From Onchocerca volvulus (lineage: Eukaryota; Nematoda; Chromadorea; Rhabditida; Onchocercidae), in assembly GCA_000499405.2 (NCBI GenBank), contig HG738139.1, positions 13,886,183-13,950,182 of the forward strand: a DNA stretch of 64,000 bases, in the 5' to 3' direction. The notes below the pieces were generated by a model. It made no database searches and had not been told where the DNA came from. It saw only the letters and a list, made by a program, of their open reading frames with translations. Shown one piece after another: positions 1 through 11,640 of this stretch. A program made the position numbers and the translations under genes. Every line of letters starts with the position of its first letter. Position 1 is the stretch's first letter.

Positions 1-275
1 ATTAATTATCAACTTCTTGATTGCTCAGAGATGGAGTTGTAAATTAGAATAATCGGCACAAAATATTAGTCATTAATTATCAACTTCTTGATTGCTCAGA
101 GATGGAGTTGTAAATTAGAATATTCGGCACAAAATATTAGTCATTAATTATCAACTTCTTGATTGCTCAGAGATGGAGTTGTAAATTAGAATATTCGGCA
201 CAAAATATTAGTCATTAATTATTAACTTCTTGATTGCTCAGAGATGGAGTTGTAAGTTAGAATATTCGGCACAAA
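1..275. repeat. 71-bp tandem repeat containing a copied splice acceptor
   Basis: Four copies of a 71-base unit start at 1, 72, 143 and 214; the fourth is partial (62 bases) and runs directly into coding sequence. Copies differ by only a few bases (for example AATAATCGG in copy 1 and AATATTCGG later). Each copy contains TTGATTGCTCAG followed by AGATGGAGTTGTAA, which in the last copy is the 3' splice acceptor and the first codons of the CAP exon. The array therefore arose by duplication across an intron-exon border. It continues to the window edge, so its full length is unknown. Confidence 0.95.
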
Positions 276-374
276 GATGGGCCAATCAGTGTGTCTTTGG
301 ACATTCGCCAAGACATCTAAGAGAAGGAATTGGTGAAAATGTTTATGCGTACTGGTCATCAGCATCAGTTGAAG
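242..374 (+). CDS. CAP/SCP-TAPS domain exon (partial or relic gene)
   Basis: One exon of 133 bases reads in frame as a CAP (cysteine-rich secretory, SCP/TAPS) domain segment. Visible family signatures are WSCKLEYSAQRWANQC, a conserved cysteine before the histidine in FGHS, and GENVYAYWSS, matching the family's A-x-x-W-A-x-x-C, H-S and G-E-N blocks. The exon starts after the acceptor TTGCTCAG (ends 241) and stops at a GTATAT donor (375), leaving a phase-1 base. No downstream exon with the remaining CAP motifs is seen before the convergent WD40 gene ends at 596, and upstream exons lie outside the window. In nematodes such proteins are normally secreted. The gene is therefore either split by the window edge with a missing 3' part, or a truncated copy; I favour a broken copy. 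Confidence 0.7.
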
Positions 375-595
375 GTATATCTATGTATATATTTATATTA
401 CAAGTTCAGAAACTTCTCTTATACAATCATATTCTTAATATGTACACAAGTCAGATAAATAAAGTATTGGGCATTAAAAAAAAAAGAAAAAAGTATCTGT
501 ATAATGAAAATTAGAAAATGCATTTAATAGAAAATGGAATTTTAAGGAAATCCAAGCTTCCAGAAATTTTTATTAATTGGAAACCCATTTTGCAA

Positions 596-1515
596 TTATA
601 AATCCTTGAATATTTTGATAGCACTTGATAATGATGTATTCCGCTTCCTGTCTTCATAATTAATCGATAAATTCGATAAACCATGTAATTGCACTTCTCC
701 ATTACTGAAACCGATTGCCTGAAAACAGTCAAAACAGTCAAATTACATATTTTACATGAAAAGAGTAGTATTTAAAAATTATAATTTCCAAATTGATAGT
801 AGTAAAATTTAATTACAAACCAAAAGATTTGAATTTGAATTGCTTGAAGTAACGATATATGGTCATAATTCAGCTGCAGTTACTTCGGAATCATCTTTCA
901 AATTCAGATCATTTATAGATTCTGGATTTTTACTTTTCGCTAAATCCCAAATCAGTAACTGTCCATGACTATGAATCGTATAGAATACAGTAGGATTACT
1001 GAAAGAATTGAATAAATTAATAGTAATATTATTAATTAAGAAATAGAATTTTTGAAATTTGAATTTTTGTTGTAAGAAATTCAAAGTTTCGATTTCTTTA
1101 ATTCATTAAAAGTCATTTCCGTTATTATGTCTTTTTATCTCTGGCCCGGTGATTTTACCTTTGATGATAAAATGAATAAAAAAGGAAAAACAAACTTTGG
1201 CGAGAAGAGCACCCTTAGTAATGATTGCCGTGTTTGTTCCAAAGGTTTTATAGTGAAAACCGGATGTGCATCAGAGATTTCATATAATGATATGTGACCA
1301 CTCGAGAATCCAGCCTGAGAAATACAATTATAATTTGAAATACAAATTAGTTGTAGCATTGGAAACTGAATATTTTCTAAGAAAATAAATTGCTGAAAGA
1401 AGATTTAAAATGAGAAATATATTTGAAATTTATAATGAAACTTCAGATAAAATGGAAAAAAATACCAAGGTAGATTCCAACGAAAAACTAATACATATCA
1501 CTTCTGCTGCCATAT
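596..1515 (-). CDS. WD40-repeat protein, 3' exons (dynein intermediate chain / WDR60-like?)
   Basis: Four minus-strand exons join in frame: 1466-1515, 1196-1314, 884-998 and 596-718, with stop TAA at 596-598. Introns are GT-AG (donors GTATTT, GTTTGT, GTAACT). Three WD40 blades can be recognised by pattern: VICISFSLESTL joined to AGFSSGHISLYEIS, then VFYTIHSHGQLLIWDLAKS, then AIGFSNGEVQLHGLS. The ends of blades (LYEI, IWDL) are typical. The style, with sparse GH-WD pairs and long blade linkers, reminds me of the C-terminal propeller of dynein-type intermediate chains such as WDR60, but I cannot exclude another WD40 family. Upstream exons are not visible: a decayed Helitron begins about 370 bases 5' of the first recognised exon, so the gene may be truncated or may continue beyond the insertion. 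Confidence 0.68.
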
Positions 1516-1884
1516 CTAAAAATTACATTTGAAAATTGAAGAAAAAGTCTGGCGATGCACAAAGGCAACGTACTTCATTATTACAAAGTAAAATTCTGAA
1601 ATCTTTTAATCAAATTTTATATTTTTATTTAAAGTAAAAATCTGAAAAATATCTTATTGTTCAGTATACGATGTTTATTCATTTATTTACTGGATAGATT
1701 AAAAAATTAATTAAGTTTGTAATTTAATTGAATTTAATTTATATTGAATTGAAAATGTTACTTTTGAGGAGAATGCGATATGCAAATATCGAATTCAACA
1801 ATAATGCTTCGATTGATGATATCATCATTTGGGGTTTGCTCAACATAAAATGCTACAAACAATTGATTCTCTTGATGTAGTAAG

Positions 1885-3590
1885 GTTGTACTTTTGCAGC
1901 TGAAACCACCAGATGGTCAGCATAAATTCCTACAAATGTTTCATAGGTGATAGCAATGGTGAATTGAATGCACGTTGCAGAATTCATACCGGCACAGAAA
2001 GATCCATCGTTAACCAATCGCAACGGCTTCTTCACGAAAAAAATAATTTAGGCGTTTGTTCAAAACAGCAATTGATATGATGCCATCTGACACACGCAAG
2101 ATTGTTATTCATGCTGATAAAGCGCCTGTTGGAGAATATTTACGACGATTCAGTGCTCCAACTACAGACGAAGTGGCTATAGCTTTGTATACCATCCCAA
2201 GTTGAAGTGGCTATTGTTATTGTTGGAGATCAATTCGAATCTAGAGATATTGTTCTTCACTGGAGAAACGATCAATTGACAAAATTTGCAGAAACTCATC
2301 GATGCTACGATGCTCTGCAATATCCAATCATTTGTTAGGGTGGTGCTGATAGATATCATTTCAACATTAGGATGATAAATCCAATCAGTGGCGAAGAAAT
2401 AAATAAGAAATACAGTACAATGAACTATCACTCATATCGACAGTCACATTTTGAAATGCCGCCAATTGTTCACCAGTATATTGCAGATAAGTATACAAAA
2501 ATCGAAAAAAACGTTCGATATTTATCCGTTTAATCATACCAAGCTTAACTCTGAAGAATATATTCATTTGCGGGATGCAATTGTAAATGACAGTAATACA
2601 ACTAACATCATTTGCGGGATGCAATTGTAAATGACAGTAATACAACTAACATTGGAAGACGAACTATTTTGCCATCTTCATATGCAGAAAGTTTACGTTA
2701 TATGCATGAGTACGCTCAAGATGCAATCGCATATGTTCACCAATTCATTATATTCACATGCAATCCAACTTGGGATGGTATACAAAATCTCTTACTTCCT
2801 AGGCAATCGCCGATGGATAGGCATGACATCATAGAATGTGTTTTCAGACAGAAGCTGAAATCGCTGTTGGATTTCATGATAAAACATGAAGTATTTGGAT
2901 CTGTGCGCTGCTGGATGTACTAAAGAGAGGATTGCCATATGCATATATACTAATTTGGCTTTATGAAAAAATCACTTTGTAATACACGATGTAATATGTG
3001 ACTGAAATACTCGATGCCAAATTTGATAAGGATTTCTATGAAGTGTGACGAAAAATATGATACATGGACTTGCGGTACACTGAATCCAATTTTACCATGT
3101 ATGATAGACGGAAAATGCTCCAAGCGATATCTTCGGTATTATAGGAAATGATGGATATCCTTTATGCAGAAGATCAGCAGAAGATGGTGGTAAAGTAGCA
3201 ACCATTCAAATGTGGTGACATCGAAGTAGATAACCGGTAGGCTGCTTTATATTCGCCTTTGCTATTAAAAACATACAAAGCTCACATAAACGTGGAATAC
3301 TGTAATTTCGTTAAATCGATCAAAACATTTGTAAGTACGTGAATAAAGGCAGCGACATGGCAGTTTTTGGCGTGCAGCCTGAAAGAAGTGATAGGAATGA
3401 TATTACATATTACATGTCGATGAAATCGCACATTATTAGACTGGAAGATACATAAGTAGCAATGAAGCTGTATGGCGAATTCTTTCATTTTCTAAACATG
3501 AACGAAGTCCAGCTATTGTTCACTTAGCAATATATCTAGAAAATGGACAAAGCGTTTATTTCACAGCTTTGAAATAAACTTACCTGTTAA
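1885..3590 (+). mobile_element. Decayed Helitron, Rep/helicase-like N-terminal region
   Basis: The plus strand carries, in shifting frames, a long series of segments typical of animal Helitron Rep-helicase proteins: MMPSDTRKIVIHADKAPVGE near 2080-2140, EVAIVIVGDQFESRDIVLHW after 2170, HRCYDALQYPII near 2300, YHFNIRMINPISGEE near 2350, RDAIVNDSNTTNIGRRTILP near 2612-2675, YMHEYAQDAIAYV, FTCNPTWDGIQNLLLP, FRQKLKSLLDFMIKHEVFGS up to 2920, then HINVEYCNFVKSIK near 3280 and NEAVWRILSF, AIVHLAIYLENGQSVYFTA to about 3580. Many stops and frame changes interrupt it, and a 44-base direct duplication lies inside (2565-2652). It is a pseudogenised fragment; no intact ends (5' TC, 3' CTRR with hairpin) were recognised. 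Confidence 0.88.
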
Positions 3591-5962
3591 TTCTTTTATA
3601 GCCTTTCATTTATTGATTTAATAGTATTTAAAATTTTTTATGACTTCAATAAGTAATGAAAAACGAGAGAAAGAATGAATGCAAGAAAAACATAAATAAA
3701 TAAGCATTGAATTTATAGGCAATTTTTTTGGGCAGTAAAATTCTAATTACAGCTAATTTTTCTACGCTTTGTAACTTAAAAATAATTTGAACAATGATTT
3801 AGAGTTAAATTTTAATTATTAACAATAGCCAAATTTGAAATCAAAAATCGGAATTCATATTAAATGATTTCAATCGACAGAAATTAATATTAAAATGTAT
3901 GATTATTTTTTACATACCGAAATCATTATACATCACGACACTGAGTATTGTACTATTTAAGCGCAACTTAAAGTCTGCAATAAAGTATGGGAGTAACTGA
4001 AAGCTAAAAGAATTCGTGAATTGAAAACCAAATCAGAATCGAGATTCAAGAACTGAAATTCTTTTGTTCATGATTCTAAAACATTTTAAATTCTAAATGA
4101 TTCCAATTCTTTTTGCTAATAAACCGAAAAGATTGTTTTATTTTCATGAATATTTCCTATTTACCGACGAACATGAATCATGCATATGTAAACACAAGCA
4201 GTCGATCAGCAACTACTTTTATTGTAAATTGAATTTAAGTCAGTTGAATTTAGTTGAATTTAATTTCGCTTAACAGCCATATGACGTTTGTGAAATCAAA
4301 AAGCAATTTTTGAGCAACAAAATCTCATGTATTGTGATTTCGAAAAGAGCCAATTAATGAACAATTAAGAATGACAATAATAAATAAGCCATCACTCTTA
4401 ATTACGGCGTTAATAAGTATTGAGAATATGGAATTTATCTAATTAGTACAAGCAGGTTCTATTTGAATTCCACTAATTATGGAAATTAAGTTTAAGACTG
4501 ATAAAATGCAGGATTCGCTAAAAAGATAAAGAAGATTATAATTGCCGCTGAGCAAAATCCGCAAAAAAAATAAAAATCAAAACCAAATCTTAATTTGAAT
4601 TTCGATTTTTGCTTTCAGATTTAATTATTATTGATAATTAAGCTTTAACAGTTTTGAAAATTATTGTTAGTTATGCTTATGTTAATGATAATTTGCATAT
4701 TAATTTACTTCATTTTATATCAATAAAGATAAAAATTTTTAGCTAGTACATTGAACAATCAGTCCCAATTAGTTTAAAATGGAAAGTGTCTCCTGAGCAA
4801 ACAACTCAGCGGCAATAGGAGAAATTTAATTCTTGTCCAGATGGGGTAGAAAAAGTAGAAATAAACAGTTGAACTAATAAAAGGCAAAAATTTAGAGAAG
4901 ACATAATTAAATAAGTTAGAATGATGAATAATCTTGAATAGAGTCTTGATCAACATGAAGAAGATTGGCTTTGACCATCAATAATGTAGTTGTAACTAGC
5001 TTTTCATTAGAAAAAGCTAAGAGGAAGAAAGTAGAAGATGAAATTACTCGTCATCAAGTCAATATTATCATCATTATTATTATTATTATTCATAATGTCA
5101 CCTCTTCATCTTTTTTTGAAACATTGTCCTGAAGTGTTCACTAATTCATTCTATCTATGAAATGTCCACCTTGCTGACCTATGGTTATATTTTTCTATTC
5201 ATCATTTTCATATCATCTTCATTAGCCAATTGCCCACTAAATTGTTCATGTTTGAACAGATCCGTCATATGTTCGTAAGTAATATCTTTTTTTTTTTTGA
5301 AATGAATCGAAAAATGTATAATCCAATTTTGCTTTGATCCATAAGCGACAAAGCAAACTTTTGGAGATTTCTCATTTCAGAGTTTCAAATTAAAATGGGC
5401 AAATTTTAATGATTGTTCACTTCAAATTTATCTAGGAAAAGAAGCAAACATTTGAATGATTGAAGAAACAGATGAAATAGATGAATTAATTAGAATCCAC
5501 AATTCATATTATAGGTACATGCGATCGTGTAGATGTGATGTAAAGAAGTAGCAGCATAAAATGTGACACAAAGGGCAAAAAGGAAATAGCTAAAACGAAC
5601 TGTTGACATTTTGAGCTTTTTAGTAAGCTGCAGTCCATCAATAAAAAAATTTCGAACTTTATCCGAAGAAATTGGATGATTAGAATTACATTACAATTAA
5701 TTGGTCTAATCTGGAGATATCTGAAAGGATACTATCAATCAGCGATTTTTTAGAAATTAAAAACAAATTTTTTTTTTTTGCTTTCTTTCTTTTGTAATTG
5801 TTAGATCACATGTTTTTATTCTTCATAAGACTTTTTCCAACAATTTAAAAATAAAAATTTAAAGTATTATAAGCAATCAATCGTATCCATTTAGAAGAGA
5901 TTCTGTTGTCCGATTTACAGAATTCAGAAAATTAAGCACATTTCTTCAATTTCTATGTTAGA

Positions 5963-6160
5963 CTAGCTGTATCCGGCCAAGCGGCGCATATAAATGCTCG
6001 TTTGTTCAGAATCTTAAATCTCCAAAAGATTGTTATTTATTTTAAGTGTTAAACACGCACCTTATCTATATATTAGTTCAAAATCTCAGATCTTCGAAAG
6101 TTCTTGCTTATTGCTTTGAAATTTTGACACAACATAGTATTCGAATCTGCACATGTTTTC
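5963..6160 (+). repeat. Dispersed non-autonomous element copy (Helitron-like, 5' part)
   Basis: Begins with CTAGCTGTATCCGGCC and contains the phrases ATGCTCGTTTGTTCAGAATC, AACACGCACC and AAATCTCAGATCTTCGAAAG. The same order of phrases occurs at 53650-53880 and, in part, at 6610-6740, 45990-46110, 63130-63245 and 63838-63965. The head (TAGCTG-CCCGGCC-TGCTTTGCGTGG in the best copies) followed by TATATAAATAAAAATG resembles short non-autonomous Helitron/Helentron elements of other invertebrates; that assignment is inference. Confidence 0.5.
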
Positions 6161-6609
6161 TCTGCTAGCATTTGAGCCATTCTTTGTCTTCTTAGTCATC
6201 GTATTTCTTGTGCTTTCCGAGTACAACGATCTATGTCTGATCTTCTGCGAGGCGTAATTTGGATCAAATAAAGTAAATCGACTGCACTTGAATTTTTCTC
6301 GAAATCATTTGAGAATATCCAGACAAATTGATCAATGGATTATTCTTCCTTTGCCACTTCTAGAGAAGAATAGAATTTCTTGACTATTGATTTGCTGCAA
6401 CTGCTGCACTGATCCATGTCGTTGTAAAACTGTTACTGAGTCGGTGTAGAAATTCCGAACTGAACTGTTTTTTAAATTTGAATTGTTGTTGAACTTGAAT
6501 TAATTCTGCTCCAAAATCAGAACCTCACTTTGTGTATCTGTTAATAGGAGTGTTTTGGCGGGAAACATGCTTATCTTACTGAGATTTTTCGTAAGATTAA
6601 AGCAGGTAT

Positions 6610-6740
6610 ATGTATAGGGAAACACGCGTTTATTCAAATGCAACGTTTTATCAAAATTTTAAATCAATTGGTGAAGAACTTGAAACGTTTTGCGGTAACA
6701 ATGTTTTTTTATTTAAATTTTTATTTATATAGATAAGGCA
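6610..6740 (+). repeat. Dispersed element copy (3' part)
   Basis: Contains AACACGCGTTTATTCAAATG, then a segment reading TTTTATCAAAATTTTAAATC, AATTGGTGAAGAACTTGAAA and TTTTTATTTATATAG, which is the same ordered set of phrases found at 53760-53880 and 63838-63965. Confidence 0.55.
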
Positions 6741-7970
6741 TAGTTTCTCATTTGGCAAAATGGACTGAGATTGTTGGGAAAATAAATTCGTATCTGCAAA
6801 CTTTCAAAAGTGAAGGATAATTCTGTTTATAATTCTATTTTGTTAAGTAATTTCATTTTTTTCATCTACTGTCTCATGGTAATTTTAAATAAAAATCGTC
6901 CAATTTGATAACCGTTAAATTTTATAACATTGTAGTTTGCTAAAATTCCAAAAGTACGTTTTCGATGGATGGTTATCGAACAATTGACAGATTTCATAAC
7001 TTTTTTTTGCTTCTTTTATTTTGCAGGAAAATGATTGGAATAAAAGAATTGAGAAAATGAATTTCGTCTCATTATTATTGTATTTATCCTAAACATTATT
7101 TACACCAAAATTAGAGGATTATTTTTGATGAAAGATCAATGCGATAAATGCGAACTACGAGATTCCGTGTCGCAACGAGCATTAATATTGACTTTGGATA
7201 GCAAGCAAAATTATACCAGAATATTTGAAAAGGACTTTCATTGTTGAATAAAGTTCATATAAATGACTTTAAATTAGTAACAATTCACCTAAAAATCAAA
7301 TATTTTCTGAGAATTTTGCATTTGTTGGTACATGCAACAAATTTTACAATCAATTTTTTTTTTTTTTTTTAATGAAAGTGAATAGTGCAACATTTTAACA
7401 ATGTAACTGGAAGCAGAAAAACCCATTAGAAGGAAAATTTGATAATAAATGACTTTCAGATTTCTTTGTAGAAAAAAAAAAAAAAAGAATTTTCTCAATT
7501 TTATTCGATTCCTTTCCATAAGCTGAGTTTAAATTTTTATTTACTTGAAATCATTAAAATTGGCAAATCCATGCAAATCCGCTGTTTTTTATTATTTGTT
7601 TAACAACAATTCTGCTTTTTATTAATTATTTAACAACTGGAACATCAAAACCATCACAATAAAAGGAATATTAGCATTTTGATTTTTTTTCTTTTAAATA
7701 GGCAAAAAACAAGCATTTCAAATACAATTTCATAAGCAGTTCAAATATGTGAATGAAAACCAAATAATAATCTAGCTTTTTTCTTTTTTATATTGATCGG
7801 AAGGACTTATAATAAAAATTCCTTAAAAAATCTTGAATTGTTATGAAAAAATATGTCAAATCAAGGCTTAGAACAAAACTAGCATTAAGTTTGAAAATAA
7901 TGAATAAATAAATTTGCATAAGGCTAAGAAGTTGCTAATGCAAAAGAGTAATTTCAAAGTAATATCCCAG

Positions 7971-10900
7971 ATATCCGAAATTTATGCAAATCAAATTGTA
8001 GATGTAAGGATTTATTTGATGAGAAGCATCTCAAGAAGTTCCAGTTATTCCATTTTGGATCGATACAATTTATCAATTCATTGATAATACATTCAAGTGA
8101 TCACATAATAATACCAAATGATATCTTTCATGATACCATCATTCAGTATGCAATCAAGGTATGATGAAATTAATTTGTATATTTGATGATTCATTCTTGT
8201 AGATATTAATTTCAACTAATTTGATCATAAATGCAAAGTGTAATCTAAAAAATGCTCTCATTCAGATTTCCTTGATAAGTGAAGAAAAGACTGTGTACTG
8301 AATAATGTTCATAATCATCGTAAATCAAAAAAAATCAAAAATTATTCACTTGTAAATATCGCAAATAGTCGCAAATATTATCCAACTGAAAAACAATCAA
8401 AAAGCGAATGAATTGAGAATCGTTCATTTTTTTAACCTATTATCTCATGTTGAAATGTGATCCTAACCATAAAAATATGCTAATTTCTGCAGTTAATCAC
8501 TCTGTATTAATAAGAATAAATTAGGCAAAAATAAACAAATATACTTGTAAACACGTTGTAAGAAATATCGAGATTATGAAAGTCATGTCATTTTGATGAA
8601 CCTGTCTGACAACAGCTGCTGCTATAAGAGTTTTATCACTTGTTTTGTTTATTTTTATTAATATCGAGTGATTAATTTACACCGATTAATATATTTGTAG
8701 GTGAGATTAAACTTTACTATGCGAATAATCGGCAAAAAAAAAAAACAGAATCATCCGCAGAATAAAGGGAGCAGAAGAAAGTAATAAAAAATATAAATGA
8801 ATATAATTTATACTTAGCTATCATAGCATTCCAATATTATCAGCAGTAACATTTTAAAGATCAAACAATTACGCTGATTTATAGAATTGATGTTCGAAGG
8901 ATTAATCTAGTTTTGATGCTTTTTGCGATGATCTTAAGTAATTTTATGAAACAGTAACTTTCATTTATAACTGAGCATTAAAAATTTCTGAGACAAAAAA
9001 AGAAAAGAATTTTCTGAATCTCAAAAGAAGCTGTAAAATGTTTGAGAATCAGCCAAATTGATATAGCACTTTAAATATTATAACTTGCTTGATCAAACGT
9101 AATATTTTGAATTTCAAAAATAAATTTTAGAGGATTTATAATTTAGATTTGATTTTTTTTCTCAGATTATCGATGTAAAGAATTTAACAATATTTCCTTG
9201 GGCTTTTCGTGGAATTCGGAAAGCACCAGAACAATTATTCGTCCAAACAACAACCATAGGTTATTGTCCGCCACATGCATTTTCAGAATTAACCCATATT
9301 AAACATATTTGGTTTCGGAATACTACCATCGATATATTGGCAACCGAAACTTTCGCTGGTCTCACGGATATTGACTATATATATTTTCGAGATTGTATCA
9401 TACGACATATTGAGCATGGCGCTTTTGGTAAATTAAACAGATTGCGCGTGATTATTAGTAATGACTGATAATAAATGGATGTAGCAATGATGACTAATTA
9501 TATTTGATAATCAATTTTATCATCAATTTTTATTGTTATTTCAGCGAACAAATTGCAAATAAATTTGAAAAATCTGAATTAAAGTGAAACTTTTAGGTGT
9601 GATTGCACGTAGAAAGAAAAATTCAGCAAATTTTCGAGCAAAAAAAAAGGGGCAAATTTCATTGATCATTTATACATGTAAAAAAATTGTAACAACGAAG
9701 AAAAATTGCATTTTCAAAAAAGCAAAAAAAAAAAAAAAAAAAGAGAGAGACTGATAGACGACTGCAAAATTAATTAATTAATCTTCAAATTTACATTTTC
9801 TTTCCTGTTGTTTTATTGCAAACTAAAAAATATAATAGCGACTGATAATTACAGGTTCAATGCGTCGAACTCAACATTTTTTCGTACGTGGAAATATCAC
9901 CATACAATCATCTGAAAGTGTTATATTCCAGAATTCAAGAATAGAAAATGTAATCTTTGAAGATGTACACTTTACTGTTCCATCTGATTGTTTTGTAGGT
10001 TTAAAATCTGCAAACACTCAGCTGGTCAGTTGCACCTGGAATTTAAATAAGAAATTCAAGAAATTCCAAAATACCCGCCAAAAAATTGGCCATTTCTCAA
10101 TCCATAATTCTACCTTGGATCTAATAAATATCGAAACATTTCGTAATGCACGAATTTTGAGTATTTCATACAGTACATTAAAAAAGATAGCGGCAATCAA
10201 ATTTGTGAATCTCAAATCTTTTGGAAAAGCAAAATTGACTTCAGAAACAAAAAGGATTCCAATGATGATTATTCAGAAACTGGAAATTACAGAGACAAAA
10301 ATCGAAGTTTTTCCGAATTGGAAGTCAACAATTTTATTTTTTTGAAAACAAAAATTTATCATTGTGAAGAACAATCATTTTCAGGCGTTAAGGTGAAAAT
10401 TTTACAAATATCTTCATTCTTACTTTTCAAAAAAAAATTTAATTTTTAATTCTGACAGTCAAACTTGAAATTCGAATTTCATATTTTCGAAAATTAACTT
10501 ATTAAATTAGCATGTGTCTAATTTTACGAGACTATATTTGTTCTAGAATACTATGTTAAAATTCTCAATTAAGAGAAATGATGAATTTATTGCATTAATT
10601 TTCACATAAATCAAAATTTTTTTGTTTCCTTGTTCATGATCATTAATTTAGAATTTTATTGCTTGTTAATTCTGCTTTAATTTTTTTTTTTTAAATTTTA
10701 ATAAATTGTAGTTTATCTGCCAAATTTTCGACAAACAAAAAGAAATTGAATATTCAATTGAAAAATTGAATAATTAACTGAAAAATATATTCATTATAGG
10801 CCAAGAAATTGACAATAACCGGAACGGAAATAGTTTCCGGCACATTCGGCAATGCATTTCGAGATTTTCAATCAATCTATTTTCATGTTCAAAATAATTT

Positions 10901-11640
10901 ATTTGATTGTGAGATAATGCAATGCGAATACAAACAGTTTACTTCTTGACGACAATATGTCCTTCAATTTGTCGTGGTATTTTCAAGCTAATCAATGCTC
11001 AAAACCGGAAATGTGTCGTCAACCATTAAAATTAAACTGGACATTTTACGATGTCATTTGTAGATTATATCATTTTCTTGCCAAATATTTTTGTACAAAT
11101 TCAAAATTTGCACTATCAATTTTAATTATTAACAATTGTAAAGCTTTAAATATTAACTTAGCTAACAATGACAAAATCTTATCTTTTCATATTTTTCGAA
11201 TTGATATTTTAACAATTAGAAAAATGCCTAAAAATTTGAAAATTTCCGAAATTTTATACAAAAATTATGAAAATTGCACGTAGAGCTTTTTTTTTGGACT
11301 TAAAATTAGAAAAATTGAATTAATTTCAACGCAAATTGAATAAATATCAAGTGAAAATTTCGTCATTTTTCAACTTTCATCTTTTATTCTTAAAAATAGC
11401 GCGATTAATTGCATGCAATTGCATGCATTTAGCAATAGTTCGATAAAAATGTTGCATGCCGAAAAGTCAACTTTTCAACGTATGTTTGATTTTTGGAAAT
11501 ATTTAAATAACACAATACTTGTCGAGGTATTGGTAAATTTGCGACGATATCTTCTTGAAGAAGTTCAAAATTTATGCTCAAAAGAAGTTATCATTGCTTG
11601 TGAATGCTTGACAGAACAATTAAATCATCGAAATAAATAA
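7971..11640 (+). CDS. LRR-like, probably secreted protein (5' end not found; one frame break)
   Basis: Five exons join with GT-AG borders: 7971-8158, 9166-9457, 9855-10306, 10800-11280 and 11400-11640 (stop TAA 11638-11640). The first begins with a cysteine cluster (LCKSNCRCKDLF) like an LRR N-terminal cap. Exon 2 shows leucine-rich-repeat spacing: PPHAFSELTHIKHIWFRN, then TFAGLTDIDYIYFRD, then HGAFGKLNRLRVII. Later exons keep short hydrophobic beta-like periods (ILSISYSTLKKI, KKLTITGTEIVSGTFGNAF) and end in cysteine pairs (FDCEIMQCEY, NQCSKPEMC), like an LRR C-terminal cap. Inside exon 4 the frame stops at TGA 10947-10949, while a shifted frame resumes around 10936 and stays open into exon 5, so there is a one-base change near an AAA run, either a real mutation or a base-call error. 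The signal peptide exon was not identified. Function unknown; no family member recognised by name. Confidence 0.6.

Larger units (their letters stand above)
3591..7970. other. Gene-free AT-rich stretch with dispersed repeat copies
   Basis: About 4.4 kb without a supported exon. It holds an (ATT)n tract near 5075-5090, long T runs, and two copies of a dispersed repeat family (about 5963-6160 and 6610-6740) described separately. The 5' exons of the LRR-like gene that begins at 7971 should lie in or before this stretch, but I could not identify them. Confidence 0.6.

Noticed and set aside
1853..2035. Minus-strand ORF of 60 codons
   Set aside because: It is antisense to Helitron Rep coding sequence (plus-strand blocks such as DGQHKFLQMF and TGTERSIV are recognisable).
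2177..2645. Two overlapping minus-strand ORFs
   Set aside because: Both are shadows of the Helitron Rep relic on the plus strand.
10937..10987. A 51-base intron to explain the frame break in the LRR-like gene
   Set aside because: The sites (GTTTAC ... TTTTCAAG) exist, but splicing them gives an immediate stop, so a one-base change explains the data better.
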